Shown: positions 27,888 through 36,262 of the stretch, in pieces
Layout of the letters: every line of letters starts with the position of its first letter
Numbering within the stretch: the first letter of the stretch is position 1
Assembly (NCBI RefSeq): GCF_036884275.1
Contig: NZ_CP145607.1
Span: 682,001 to 746,000, forward strand
Direction of reading: 5' to 3'
DNA from: Sphingomonas kaistensis
GTDB taxonomy: Bacteria > Pseudomonadota > Alphaproteobacteria > Sphingomonadales > Sphingomonadaceae
DNA length: 64,000 nt
Position numbers and translations under genes: made by a program
Notes under the pieces: generated by a model
The model's database searches: none
Seen by the model: only the letters and a program-made list of their open reading frames with translations
What the model was told of the DNA's origin: nothing

Positions 27888-28574
27888 ATGCTCGCCTATG
27901 CCGCCAACCAGGAGGGCCGGCGCCGGCTCAGCCCTTCCGCCCTTGTCATGATTGCAGGCGGTCACGCCATTGCGATCGGCCTCCTGATCACCGCGAAAAT
28001 GGACATTCCGTTGTTTCCCAAACCGGTGATTACCGAGACCACCTTTATTCCCCTTGAGCCGCCGCCGGAGCAGCCCAAACCGAAACCCGAGCCGCAGGTC
28101 CGCCAGGACACCAGGACCCCGCCGCCGGCCGACAGTCATGTCGATCGTCTCCCGCCCGTCATCCAGACCCCGCTTCCCTCCGAAAGTTTCGACGCGGGCC
28201 CCGCGATCAACCCCCAAGTGCCCGATATCGGACCGGTGCTTGAAGCAACCCTGCCCCCGGCCGGCCCGCCGCTCCCGTCGCCTGCGGTGGTGAAGGTCGG
28301 CCCGCGTGCGGCAACCCCGGCCGATCTCCTCCGCCCGCCTTATCCGGAATCGATGCGACGGACCGAGGAAGAAGCCGTGCTTCGCCTCCGCCTGTCGATC
28401 GATCCGCGCGGGCGGGTGACGGCGGTCGAGCCTGTCGGCGCCGCCGATCCCGCCTTTCTCGCCTCCGCCCGTAGCCATCTCCTGCGCTACTGGCGCTACC
28501 GGCCGGCGACCGAGGACGGGCGGGCGGTCGCCTCGTCGCTGGTCATCACCCTCCGTTTCGAACTGGAGGAGTAG
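27888..28574 (+). CDS. TonB-like energy transducer
   Basis: A 228-residue protein with a cytoplasmic start, one membrane anchor (about residues 18-37, SALVMIAGGHAIAIGLLI), a Pro-rich periplasmic spacer (PPPEQPKPKPEPQ) and a C-terminal TonB domain (PPYPESMRRTEEEAVLRLRLSID). It would couple the proton motive force to outer-membrane receptors. AGGAGG lies 7 nt before the ATG. The upstream 40 bases are unusually AT-rich and carry TGTAATGATGTAA, a likely promoter or regulatory stretch. exbBD are not in the window. Confidence 0.85.
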   Translation: MLAYAANQEGRRRLSPSALVMIAGGHAIAIGLLITAKMDIPLFPKPVITETTFIPLEPPPEQPKPKPEPQVRQDTRTPPPADSHVDRLPPVIQTPLPSESFDAGPAINPQVPDIGPVLEATLPPAGPPLPSPAVVKVGPRAATPADLLRPPYPESMRRTEEEAVLRLRLSIDPRGRVTAVEPVGAADPAFLASARSHLLRYWRYRPATEDGRAVASSLVITLRFELEE

Positions 28575-28579
28575 GGCCC

Positions 28580-28612
28580 AGGGGCCGCGAGCGTATTTGC
28601 GGCGCGGCCCCT
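28580..28612. terminator. strong hairpin without T-run after the TonB-like gene
   Basis: AGGGGCCGCG at 28580-28589 and CGCGGCCCCT at 28603-28612 are perfect 10-bp arms around a 13-base loop, beginning 5 bases after the TonB-like stop. No U-tract follows, so it may be a processing or stability hairpin or a Rho-assisted end. Confidence 0.5.
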
Positions 28613-28631
28613 GACCACCTACATCGCGGCA

Positions 28632-28955
28632 ATGGGTTTCTTTCCACCGATGCACGGTCCCCGGACGGCGTTGCGCGATCTTGGCAGCGTTATGCGCCGC
28701 CGCAGCCGCGAAAGCTTCATCGCCGCCGGTCTCAGCGTCCTGTTCACGGTCGTCATCGTCGTGGTCTTCTTTCTCGACGCCAAGGTGAACACCGCGCCGC
28801 CGGTCACCGTCACCTACGTCGACAGCTGGTCGGAAAACCGCACCGACGCCGAGATCAAGGCCGACCAGGTCAAGGACCAGGCGGCCCGCGAGGAACGTGC
28901 CGCGAAGCGACAGGAGCAGTTCAAGGAGATCGCCAATAGCTTCGGCATCGAGTGA
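28632..28955 (+). CDS. conserved single-pass membrane protein, function unknown
   Basis: A 107-residue protein with a basic N-terminus (RDLGSVMRRRSRESF), one membrane segment (FIAAGLSVLFTVVIVVVFFLD) and a charged C-terminal tail with coiled-coil character (EIKADQVKDQAAREERAAKR). No family name is recognised. Its last bases come 10 before the ribD start, so it may lead the riboflavin operon. A longer hairpin separates it from the TonB-like gene. Confidence 0.7.
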   Translation: MGFFPPMHGPRTALRDLGSVMRRRSRESFIAAGLSVLFTVVIVVVFFLDAKVNTAPPVTVTYVDSWSENRTDAEIKADQVKDQAAREERAAKRQEQFKEIANSFGIE

Positions 28956-28965
28956 CGCCGAGTGG

Positions 28966-29928
28966 ATGGCGGAAGCCGTGCGGCTGGGATCGGCCGCGCG
29001 CGGGACCACCGCGCCCAATCCCAATGTCGGCTGCCTGATCGTCGGCGCTGACGGCGCGATCCTCGGCGAAGGCGCCACGGCGCCCGGCGGCCGTCCGCAC
29101 GCCGAATCCATTGCGCTTGCGATCGCCGGTGAGCGCGCGGCGGGAGCGACGCTCTACACCACGCTCGAACCCTGCAATCATCAGAGCCGACGGGGCCCTA
29201 CCTGTACTGACCTCATCCTCGCCAGTGGCGTCACAACCGTCGTCGCCGCGATCGAGGACCCTGATGAGCGTACGGCCGGAGAAGGACTAGCCCGCCTCCG
29301 CTCCTTTGGAATCGATGTGCGCGTCGGCATTGGAGAGGCAGAGTCGCGCGACAGCATGGCCGGCTGGCTGACCCGGAGGCGCCTCGGCCGCCCCCGCGTC
29401 ACGCTCAAGCTCGCGCTGTCGATCGACGGCAAGATCGCGCTGCCGTCGGGGGAATCCAAATGGATCACTGGTGAAGACGCGCGCGCCCATGTTCACCTTG
29501 AACGCGCGCATTGCGACATGATCCTGGTCGGTCGCGGCACGCTCGCCGCCGACCGCCCCCGCCTCGACGTTCGCCTGCCCGGCCTTGAAGAGCGCTCACC
29601 CCGCCGCGCCCTGCTCAGCCGGGGCGAACCGGTCGATGGGTGGGAAATGCTGCGCTCGCCGCAGGACATCTTTGGGCTTCATGACGTCAACGACCTGCTG
29701 GTCGAAGGCGGCTCCTCCACCGCTACTGCCTTCCTTGCTGAGGATCTGGTCGACCGCATCCTACTCTACCGGGCGCCGATCATTATCGGCGAAGGACGGC
29801 AGAGCGTCGGCTATATCGGGCTCGATGCGATCGGCGATGCGCACGGGCGGTGGGAGCCGCGCGACGGGCGCCAGCTTGGCATCGACCGGCTCGAAGTCTA
29901 CGAGCGCGTCCGCTCTCCCACGAGGTAA
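28966..29928 (+). CDS. ribD: bifunctional riboflavin deaminase/reductase RibD
   Basis: A 320-residue two-domain enzyme for the second and third steps of riboflavin synthesis. The N-terminal deaminase has the zinc motifs HAE (PHAESIALA) and PCNHQSRRGPTC. The C-terminal reductase has LKLALSIDGKIA, VGRGTLAADRPRL and LLVEGGSSTATAFL. ATG 28966 gives the usual WM-AEAVRLG start, although no clear ribosome binding site is present and coupling to the preceding gene is likely. ribE follows after 3 bases. Confidence 0.94.
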   Translation: MAEAVRLGSAARGTTAPNPNVGCLIVGADGAILGEGATAPGGRPHAESIALAIAGERAAGATLYTTLEPCNHQSRRGPTCTDLILASGVTTVVAAIEDPDERTAGEGLARLRSFGIDVRVGIGEAESRDSMAGWLTRRRLGRPRVTLKLALSIDGKIALPSGESKWITGEDARAHVHLERAHCDMILVGRGTLAADRPRLDVRLPGLEERSPRRALLSRGEPVDGWEMLRSPQDIFGLHDVNDLLVEGGSSTATAFLAEDLVDRILLYRAPIIIGEGRQSVGYIGLDAIGDAHGRWEPRDGRQLGIDRLEVYERVRSPTR

Positions 29929-29931
29929 GGC

Positions 29932-30540
29932 ATGTTCACCGGCATCATCACCGACATCGGTACCGTCCGCACCGCCGACCAGCGCGGCGATCTCAAGATC
30001 GTGGTCGACTGCGGGTATGACATGGCCGGCGTCGATCTGGGTGCGTCCATCGCCTGCTCGGGCGCGTGTCTGACCGTGGTCGACAAGGGCGACGGCTGGT
30101 TCGCCGCCGACCTCAGCGCCGAAACGGTGTCCAAGACGGCGCCGGGACTGTGGCAACAAGGCGCTCGCCTCAACCTCGAGCGCGCTTTGCGCCTGGGCGA
30201 CGAGCTCGGCGGTCATCTTGTCACAGGCCACGTCGATGGCCTCGCAGAAGTGATCGGCCTTTGCCCCGAAGGCGACAGCACACGCATCGACCTCGCCGTC
30301 TCCGCTGACCTCGGTCCGATGATCGCCCCCAAAGGTTCGGTGACGCTCGACGGAGTCTCGCTGACCGTAAACGACGTCCGCGACGAAGAAGGTCGTACGC
30401 ACTTCAGCATCAACGTGATCCCACACACGGCTGAACACACGACCTTCTCCGATCTCTCGGTGGGTCGACTGCTCAATGTCGAAATCGATGTGCTGGCGCG
30501 CTATTTACAGCGGATGATGGCGGCTCGCTCATCACATTGA
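29932..30540 (+). CDS. ribE: riboflavin synthase alpha subunit
   Basis: A 202-residue protein starting MFTGIITDIGTV, the classic RibE/RibC start. Two lumazine-binding barrels follow, each with its own TGH or GACLTV landmark (ACSGACLTVVDKG; GGHLVTGHVDG; DGVSLTVNDV). It dismutates two 6,7-dimethyl-8-ribityllumazine molecules to riboflavin and its pyrimidine precursor. The last codons overlap an ATCACATTG word that recurs before the next gene. Confidence 0.96.
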   Translation: MFTGIITDIGTVRTADQRGDLKIVVDCGYDMAGVDLGASIACSGACLTVVDKGDGWFAADLSAETVSKTAPGLWQQGARLNLERALRLGDELGGHLVTGHVDGLAEVIGLCPEGDSTRIDLAVSADLGPMIAPKGSVTLDGVSLTVNDVRDEEGRTHFSINVIPHTAEHTTFSDLSVGRLLNVEIDVLARYLQRMMAARSSH

Positions 30541-30581
30541 GATGGTTCTAGCGCCGGTAGTCAATCACATTGCCGTGTGAT
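30531..30581. promoter_or_regulatory. ATCACATTG repeats and palindrome before HTH-ribB (candidate operator)
   Basis: ATCACATTG occurs at 30531-30539 and 30564-30572, 33 bases apart (about three helical turns). The second copy forms ATCACA-N6-TGTGAT (30564-30581), ending 11 bases before the ribB start. The following gene encodes its own N-terminal DNA-binding-like domain, so autoregulation is possible. Confidence 0.45.
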
Positions 30582-30592
30582 ATTGGCGTCGA

Positions 30593-31876
30593 ATGGCCAA
30601 TCAACTCATCGACCGTCTGACCGCCATCATCGAGACCGGCGAGAGCAGCCGTTCCGGGCTCGCGCGCGCTGCCGGACTGCATCCCAATTCTCTCCGCAAA
30701 CTGGGGTCGCCCGACTGGAACCCGACCGCCGACACCCTCGGGCGTCTCGAGAAATTGCTGGCCCGTGGCACGACCGAGGTGCTGGTCGGACCGGAAGCGA
30801 TTATCGACGAGGCTCGCAACGGCCGCATGTTCATTCTGGTCGACGATGATGAACGCGAGAATGAAGGTGACCTCGTCATCCCCGCGCAGATGGCGACGCC
30901 TGACGCCATCAACTTCATGGCTCGCCACGGCCGCGGTCTGATCTGCCTTGCGCTGACCAAGGACCGGGTGGACACGCTCGGCCTGCCGCTGATGAGCCGC
31001 AACAACGGCACGCGGCACGAAACCGCCTTCACCGTGTCGATCGAGGCCAAGACAGGCGTCTCGACCGGAATCAGCGCCGCCGACCGCGCGCGGACCATCG
31101 CTGTCGCAATCGACGCCAACAACAGCTCGGAAGAGCTCGTTTCCCCCGGCCACGTCTTCCCGCTGGTGGCCCGCCCCGGCGGCGTACTGGTCCGCGCCGG
31201 CCATACCGAGGCCGCAGTGGACGTCAGCCGCCTCGCGGGGCTCAACCCCTCGGGCGTGATTTGTGAGATCATGCGCGAGGACGGCACCATGGCCCGGCTC
31301 GACGACCTGATCGAGTTCGCTCGTACCCACGGCCTTAAGATCGGGACGATCCGCGATCTCATCGCTTATCGCCTTCGCCGCGATCATCTGGTCGAGCGCG
31401 TTGCCGCCACCCCGTTCAACAGCCCCTCGGGCCGCGAATGGCAGGCGCAGGTGTTCCGCGACAAGGCCACCGGCGCCGAGCAGCTCGCGCTCATCCTCGG
31501 GCCGCTCAATCCGGAAGAACCGGTGATGGTCCGGATGCACAGCCTCGACCTGTTCGCCGACGTCCTCGGCGAGCCGTCCGATCGTGGCGGTCTCCTTCCC
31601 GGCGCGCTGCGGATGATCGAGGAGCAGGGCTCGGGCGTCATCGTCGCGCTTCACGCCGCCAGCCCCGGCTCCCTTTCGCGCGCGGCCGACCGTCGCGTCG
31701 GCAAGGAGGTCGAGGAAGGCGAAGCGCTGCGGAGCTATGGCATCGGCGCGCAGATCCTGGCCGCGCTCGGCATCCACGACATGATCCTGCTCACCAACAC
31801 CCGCCACACACCCGTCGGCCTCAGCGGCTACGGCCTCGCCATCATCGAGGAACGCTGCATCGGAGGAGACGCGTAA
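30593..31876 (+). CDS. ribB: HTH-fused 3,4-dihydroxy-2-butanone 4-phosphate synthase with degenerate RibA domain
   Basis: A 427-residue protein. Residues 1-62 look like a lambda-repressor-type helix-turn-helix (SSRSGLARAAGLHPNSLRKLG, then PTADTLGRLEKLL). Residues 70-270 form a full DHBP synthase with DDDERENEGDLVIPA, ETAFTVSIEAKTGVSTGIS and GHTEAAVDVSRLAG. The C-terminal third has a GTP cyclohydrolase II fold but lacks the three zinc cysteines: the GDVFGSLxCDCG position reads ADVLGEPSDRGG. It should make dihydroxybutanone phosphate but not cleave GTP; the true RibA is at 34024. Confidence 0.92.
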   Translation: MANQLIDRLTAIIETGESSRSGLARAAGLHPNSLRKLGSPDWNPTADTLGRLEKLLARGTTEVLVGPEAIIDEARNGRMFILVDDDERENEGDLVIPAQMATPDAINFMARHGRGLICLALTKDRVDTLGLPLMSRNNGTRHETAFTVSIEAKTGVSTGISAADRARTIAVAIDANNSSEELVSPGHVFPLVARPGGVLVRAGHTEAAVDVSRLAGLNPSGVICEIMREDGTMARLDDLIEFARTHGLKIGTIRDLIAYRLRRDHLVERVAATPFNSPSGREWQAQVFRDKATGAEQLALILGPLNPEEPVMVRMHSLDLFADVLGEPSDRGGLLPGALRMIEEQGSGVIVALHAASPGSLSRAADRRVGKEVEEGEALRSYGIGAQILAALGIHDMILLTNTRHTPVGLSGYGLAIIEERCIGGDA

Positions 31877-31879
31877 GCC

Positions 31880-32302
31880 ATGGCTCATATCCTGATCGTT
31901 GAAGCCCGCTTCTACGACCATCTGAACGACCTCCTCCTCGCCGGTGCTCGCGCCGCGATCGAAGCGGCGGGCCACAGCCACGAGACGTTGACCGTTCCAG
32001 GAGCGCTCGAAGTCCCAGGCGCCATCGCCCTGGCCGACGAAAGCGGCGATTATGATGCCTTCGTCGCGCTCGGCGTGGTGATCCGCGGCGAGACCTATCA
32101 CTTCGAGATCGTCTGCAACGAAAGTGCGCGCGGGATCATGGATCTGACGTTGTCGGGCCTCGCCATCGGCAACGGCATCCTGACGGTCGAAAACGAAGCG
32201 CAGGCGCTGGCCCGCGCCGAGAAGGAGCAGCTCGACAAGGGTGGCGGGGCGGCGGCGGCGGCGCTGGCCATGCTCGACCTGCGCACCCGCTTCGTCAGCT
32301 GA
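31880..32302 (+). CDS. ribH: 6,7-dimethyl-8-ribityllumazine synthase
   Basis: A 140-residue enzyme joining the pyrimidine and dihydroxybutanone phosphate branches of riboflavin synthesis. Landmarks are [33 protein letters not shown] (phosphate-binding and catalytic His region) and [14 protein letters not shown]. It is the last of the contiguous riboflavin genes, 3 bases after ribB. nusB, the usual alphaproteobacterial follower, is absent; lolA follows after a small hairpin. Confidence 0.95.
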   Translation: MAHILIVEARFYDHLNDLLLAGARAAIEAAGHSHETLTVPGALEVPGAIALADESGDYDAFVALGVVIRGETYHFEIVCNESARGIMDLTLSGLAIGNGILTVENEAQALARAEKEQLDKGGGAAAAALAMLDLRTRFVS

Positions 32303-32323
32303 ACGACAGGGAACCGCGCAATT

Positions 32324-32349
32324 CAGAGGGCATTCAAGCCCTTCTGTTT
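32324..32349 (+). terminator. probable weak terminator after ribH
   Basis: CAGAGGGC and GCCC(t)TCTG pair around ATTCAA with one bulged T, followed by TTT. It lies 21 bases after the ribH stop and before the lolA ribosome binding site. Confidence 0.45.
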
Positions 32350-32382
32350 AGAGCGACTGTCAAATTGATTTCAGGAGTACCG

Positions 32383-33003
32383 ATGTCCCAGATCCGTTTC
32401 GCGCACCTGCTCGGTGCCGCCGCCGCCCTGACGCTGGCCGCGCCCGCCGCCGTGGCGCAGCAGGCCACCCCGCTCAAGGCGGTCGAGCAGAGCCTTGCCG
32501 CGACCAATTCGATGACCGCGCGCTTCACCCAGTCGGACGGGCGCGGCCGGACCCAGTCGGGCACGCTCAGCCTCAAGCGCCCGGGCAAGATCCGCTTCGA
32601 ATATGGCGCCGGTGCCAACATGCTGATGGTGGGAGACGGCAAGAACCTCACCTTCATCGACTATGAAGTGGGTCAGAAGTCGGCTTGGCCGATCGCCCGC
32701 TCGCCGCTGGCCGTGCTGCTGTCGCCTCAGCCCAATCTCGCTCGCATCGCCCGGATCGAGCCGCAGTCCAACCCCGGGGTGGTGATCGTCCGTGCCCGCG
32801 ACGCACGCCGGCCCGAGTTCGGCACCCTGCTGCTGGCGTTCTCGAAGAATGGCGCGGCGCCGGGCGGGCTGATGCTCGAAGGCTGGACCGCGATCGATGC
32901 GCAGAACAAGCGCACCACGGTGAAGCTCGACGGCCAGCGTTACAATGTTGCCGTACCCGACAGCGCCTTCACCTTCCGGGAGCCGGCGCCGCGCAAGCGT
33001 TAA
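32383..33003 (+). CDS. lolA: outer-membrane lipoprotein carrier protein LolA
   Basis: A 206-residue periplasmic protein. The signal peptide MSQIRFAHLLGAAAALTLAAPAAVAQ is cut near AVA-QQ. The mature part has the LolA pattern SMTARFTQSDGRGRTQSGTLSL, LKRPGKIRFEYG and a half-open barrel ending LDGQRYNVAVPDSAFTFREP. It ferries lipoproteins from LolCDE to the outer membrane. ATTTCAGGAG precedes the ATG by 6 nt. Confidence 0.92.
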   Translation: MSQIRFAHLLGAAAALTLAAPAAVAQQATPLKAVEQSLAATNSMTARFTQSDGRGRTQSGTLSLKRPGKIRFEYGAGANMLMVGDGKNLTFIDYEVGQKSAWPIARSPLAVLLSPQPNLARIARIEPQSNPGVVIVRARDARRPEFGTLLLAFSKNGAAPGGLMLEGWTAIDAQNKRTTVKLDGQRYNVAVPDSAFTFREPAPRKR

Positions 33004-33029
33004 GTGTCGGTGATCCGTATTGAAAAAGC

Positions 33030-33190
33030 TACTGTTCATGCAGGCTTCAGGCTCGTGACGTTATCCCACCACCTGACCGCAGCACCGGCTAGGGTTTCCC
33101 CCTGTTACCTTGCCAGCTGCTGGTCCCTCGCGTGACGAACGCTTGGCCGGCCCTCGCTCCATGCCCCCGGAGCGGGGGCCTTTTCCGTTT
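33030..33190 (+). ncRNA. candidate structured RNA, 6S-like fold
   Basis: The 232-base gap between lolA and xthA ends in a strong terminator at 33163-33187. Upstream of it a rod can be drawn: CGTT (33059-33062) pairs with AACG (33138-33141). A 12/12 internal bubble follows. Then GACC (33075-33078) pairs with GGTC (33122-33125), CAGC (33080-33083) with GCTG (33116-33119), and GGC (33087-33089) with GCC (33112-33114). A stem with a central bubble resembles 6S RNA, but no diagnostic sequence was recognised. The 5' end is a guess. Confidence 0.35.
33163..33187 (+). terminator. Rho-independent terminator before xthA
   Basis: GCCCCCG at 33163-33169 and CGGGGGC at 33173-33179 form a 7-bp stem around a 3-base loop, followed by CTTTTCCGTTTT. 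It ends transcription coming from lolA or from the candidate RNA just upstream. Confidence 0.85.
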
Positions 33191-33235
33191 TCGGAGCCTT
33201 TGCCTATCCGGGCCCGGGCTTGCTAGGGGCGGGCG

Positions 33236-34027
33236 GTGAGCACACTCAAGATCGCCAGCTGGAACATCAACTCGGTCCGAGCCCGCGTGCCGATCGTCGG
33301 CCGCTTCCTCGACGAAGAACAGCCCGACATTCTCTGCCTTCAGGAGACCAAGGCCGAGGACAAGGTGTTTCCGGCCGACCTGTTCACCTCGCGCGGCTAC
33401 GTCCACCACGCGCTGAACGGGCAGCGGATGCACCACGGCGTCGCCATCCTCAGCCGAATTCCGCTCGAAGAGCCCGGCCGCCACGACTGGCAGGACAATG
33501 GCGAAGCGCGGCATGTCGGCGCACGGCTGCCGAACGGGTTGCGGCTCGAGAATGTCTACGTCCCCGCCGGCGGCGACATTCCCGATCGTACGCTCAATCC
33601 CAAGTTCGGGCAGAAGCTCGATTTCATCGAGCGCATGACCCGCTGGTCGGAAGGCTTGAAAGAGCCGACTCTCATCGTCGGCGATTTCAACGTCGCGCCG
33701 CTCGATTGCGACGTGTGGAGCCACAAGGCGCTGGTCGATGTCGTCAGCCACACGCCGATCGAGATCGAAGCACTTTCCCGCCTTCAGGCTGCGCATGATT
33801 GGGTCGACCTCGGCCGCAAGTTCATCCCCGCACCCGAGCGCTGTTTCACCTGGTGGAGCTACCGTTCGCCCGACTACACCAAGAATGACCGCGGCCGCCG
33901 GCTCGATCACATGTGGGCGAGCCCTAGCGTCGCGATGCAGGCGACCATGCACAAGGTCCACGAGCCGTGCCGCGCATGGGAGCGCCCGTCCGACCACGTG
34001 CCGCTGGTGGTCGAGCTCAGCCTTTGA
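33236..34027 (+). CDS. xthA: exodeoxyribonuclease III
   Basis: A 263-residue EEP-fold AP endonuclease/3'-exonuclease for base-excision repair. Landmarks are [49 protein letters not shown] and the C-terminal [11 protein letters not shown] and [10 protein letters not shown]. The start is a GTG at 33236. Its stop overlaps the TTG start of ribA, so the two are translationally coupled. Confidence 0.95.
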   Translation: MSTLKIASWNINSVRARVPIVGRFLDEEQPDILCLQETKAEDKVFPADLFTSRGYVHHALNGQRMHHGVAILSRIPLEEPGRHDWQDNGEARHVGARLPNGLRLENVYVPAGGDIPDRTLNPKFGQKLDFIERMTRWSEGLKEPTLIVGDFNVAPLDCDVWSHKALVDVVSHTPIEIEALSRLQAAHDWVDLGRKFIPAPERCFTWWSYRSPDYTKNDRGRRLDHMWASPSVAMQATMHKVHEPCRAWERPSDHVPLVVELSL

Positions 34028-35061
34028 GTAAGGGCGCCGAGGCCATCGCCGCGCTCCGCGCCGGGCGTGCGGTCGGGGTCGGGACGCTGACTGTCGCGGC
34101 GGTGGAGACGGCGACGGATGACTTTCTCGCGCTAGCCGATCCTGACAAGGCGGCGACCGTACTGCTCAGCGGCGCCCGCGCGGCGGCACTCGGCCTTGCC
34201 AACCAGCGTGATTCGGCGTCCGCACAGAAGCCAGTCTTAGTCGAGCGGTCCGCATGGCTCGACCCGGCCACGGTGCGCGATCTCGTCGATGCCGGGCGCG
34301 ACTTCGCGCGGTTCGGACCGGGACCGCTGCAGGCGGGCGCGGTGCCCGATCAACAAGCCGCAGCGGCAGCGCTTGCCGTTGCTCGCCGCGCCGGGCTAAT
34401 GCCCGCGCTGTGGCTGCTCGGCAGCGACGCAGCCTTGCACCTCTCGGCGAATGAAGCCCACGCCGCCACCCGCCCGGCGACCGTCGCCATCGCCGCCCGC
34501 GCCGTTCTGCCGGTCGACGGCCTCGGCCCACCCTCCCAGATCGTCGCCATGCGCTCGGAAGAAGACGGCAGCGAGCATGTCGCCCTGCTGGTCGGCGCAC
34601 CAGGCGGACAGGCACCGCTCGTCCGCCTGCATAGTGAGTGCCTGACCGGCGACGTGTTCGGCAGCCTCAAATGCGATTGCGGACCGCAGCTCCGCGCCGC
34701 CCTGAAACTGATGGAAGCGCAAGGCGGCGGCATCCTGCTCTATCTGCGCCAGGAGGGCAGGGGGATCGGCCTCGCCAACAAGATCCGCGCTTATGCCCTC
34801 CAGGACCGCGGCCTCGATACCGTGGAATCGAACCACCGCCTCGGCTTTGCGGATGACGAGCGCGACTATGCGCTGGCCGCCGCCATGCTGCGGGCGCTTG
34901 GTGTCAGCGAGGTCCGGCTGCTGACCAACAATCCGGCCAAGATCGCCGGTCTCGAGGAGCAGGGCCTCAGGGCGACGCGGGTCGCGCACCGGCTTCCGGC
35001 CAATCCGCACAACGCGCACTATCTCGATGTGAAGAAAGCCAAAAGCGGCCACCTCGACTGA
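34024..35061 (+). CDS. ribA: GTP cyclohydrolase II with divergent N-terminal domain
   Basis: A 345-residue protein. The C-terminal 190 residues are a complete GTP cyclohydrolase [22 protein letters not shown] supplies the three zinc Cys, and [18 protein letters not shown] and [19 protein letters not shown] follow. The first step of riboflavin synthesis can therefore run here. The N-terminal 150 residues are Ala-rich, loosely RibB-like in length and position but without RibB motifs. The start is a TTG overlapping the xthA stop. This copy compensates for the cysteine-less domain in the ribB gene. Confidence 0.92.
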   Translation: MSKGAEAIAALRAGRAVGVGTLTVAAVETATDDFLALADPDKAATVLLSGARAAALGLANQRDSASAQKPVLVERSAWLDPATVRDLVDAGRDFARFGPGPLQAGAVPDQQAAAAALAVARRAGLMPALWLLGSDAALHLSANEAHAATRPATVAIAARAVLPVDGLGPPSQIVAMRSEEDGSEHVALLVGAPGGQAPLVRLHSECLTGDVFGSLKCDCGPQLRAALKLMEAQGGGILLYLRQEGRGIGLANKIRAYALQDRGLDTVESNHRLGFADDERDYALAAAMLRALGVSEVRLLTNNPAKIAGLEEQGLRATRVAHRLPANPHNAHYLDVKKAKSGHLD

Positions 35062-35071
35062 GGCAGAGCAT

Positions 35072-35716
35072 TTAGTCTTCGAAGAAGGCAGTGCCGATTC
35101 GAACCACGGTCGCGCCCAGCATCACCGCGCTACGGAAATCGCCGCTCATGCCCATCGACAGGCCACTGACGTCATGCCGCCGCGCAAGCTTTGCCAGAAG
35201 CGCGAAATAGGGCGACGGCTCCATCTCGCTCGGCGGGATGGCCATCAGCCCCGCGATCGCCAGCCCAGCTTCGCGCGTGTCGGCGAGGAAGGTCGGCAAG
35301 TAGGCGATGGTGACCCCGCCCTTCTGCTCCTCTTCGCCGATGTTCACCTGCACATAAGTGGGCCCGCTCCACCCCGCTTTGGCCAGCGCGGTACCCAGGC
35401 TGGGGCGGTCAAGCGAGTGGATCACGTCGAACAGCGCGGCGGCATCGTCCGCTTTGTTGGACTGAAGCTGCCCGACCATGTGTAGGACGACATCGGGATA
35501 GCGAGCCCTCAACGCCGGCCACTTGGTCTGCGCCTCCTGCACTCGGTTCTCGCCAAAGTGCCGCTGCCCGGCCTGTAGAAGTTCCTCGATCTCCGCGGCG
35601 GAACGATTCTTGCTGACCGCGACGATCGTGACTCCCGATGCCTCGCGCCGGCTGACCTTGGCGGCCTCGGCAACGGCGGAGCGGATGGCGTGGAGACGGG
35701 TGGCTGCATCGGACAT
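35072..35716 (-). CDS. YggS/PROSC family pyridoxal phosphate homeostasis protein
   Basis: A 214-residue fold-type III PLP-binding protein. Landmarks are VTIVAVSKNRSAAEIEELL (the PLP lysine in VSK), HFGENRVQEAQTKW, MVGQLQSNKA and LSMGMSGDFRSAVMLGATVVRIGTAFF. Such proteins buffer free PLP and affect amino-acid balance. It is convergent with ribA, 10 bases between stops, and divergent from the thiE-like gene. Confidence 0.93.
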   Translation of the reverse strand: MSDAATRLHAIRSAVAEAAKVSRREASGVTIVAVSKNRSAAEIEELLQAGQRHFGENRVQEAQTKWPALRARYPDVVLHMVGQLQSNKADDAAALFDVIHSLDRPSLGTALAKAGWSGPTYVQVNIGEEEQKGGVTIAYLPTFLADTREAGLAIAGLMAIPPSEMEPSPYFALLAKLARRHDVSGLSMGMSGDFRSAVMLGATVVRIGTAFFED

Positions 35717-35740
35717 GGCTGGCTGCTAGGAGCAAAGGCG

Positions 35741-36262
35741 ATGCAAAGGCAATCGTGGCCGACCTCATGGCTGATGACCGACGAGCGGCTGGGCGACGTG
35801 CTCGGCGGTGCCATCGCGCGTGCCGCCGCTGCGGGGGCAGGGGTGATCGTGCGTCATCACCATTCGTCCCATGCGGTCCGGCGCGCCATTGCGCGCAAGG
35901 TGCTGGCAAGCGGTGCGCTGCTGGGCGTGTCGCGCGATGCCGTGCTCGCCGCGGACCTTGGCGCGGCCTTCGTCCACAATCCCACCGGCCCTAGCGGCGC
36001 GCTGCCGTTCAGCCTGTCGGTCCACCACGAGGCAGAAGTCCGGGAGGCGGCGCAGCGACGGCCCGCATTCGTCTTCGTGTCGCCGCTCTATGCCACGCGC
36101 AGTCATCCGGGGGCGCCGGCGCTCGGCGTAGAAGAAGCCGCAAGGCTCGCCGCGCTGGCAGGGTGCCCGGCCTACGCGCTTGGTGGGGTCACGCGTTCAA
36201 ATGGTGAGAAACTGATTGCCCGCGGCTGGGCGGGCTGGGCGGCAATCGACGCCTGGGCTTAG
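35741..36262 (+). CDS. thiamine-phosphate synthase-like (ThiE/TenI) protein
   Basis: A 173-residue TIM-barrel-like protein with WLMTDERLGDVLGGAI, RHHHSSHAVRRAIARKV, a central FVFVSPLYATRSHPGAPALG and the phosphate-binding YALGGVTRSNGEKLIARGW. The SPLYATRSHP motif matches the ThiE/TenI family (SP-F-T-SHP). It is shorter than ThiE (about 210) and the pyrophosphate-binding Asp residues are not obvious, so it may be a TenI-like regulator or paralog. AGGAG lies 8 nt before the ATG. Confidence 0.82.
   Translation: MQRQSWPTSWLMTDERLGDVLGGAIARAAAAGAGVIVRHHHSSHAVRRAIARKVLASGALLGVSRDAVLAADLGAAFVHNPTGPSGALPFSLSVHHEAEVREAAQRRPAFVFVSPLYATRSHPGAPALGVEEAARLAALAGCPAYALGGVTRSNGEKLIARGWAGWAAIDAWA

Noticed and set aside
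28575..32302. FMN riboswitch for the riboflavin genes
   Set aside because: The gaps before ribD, ribE, ribB and ribH are too short and lack the conserved RFN sequence blocks.
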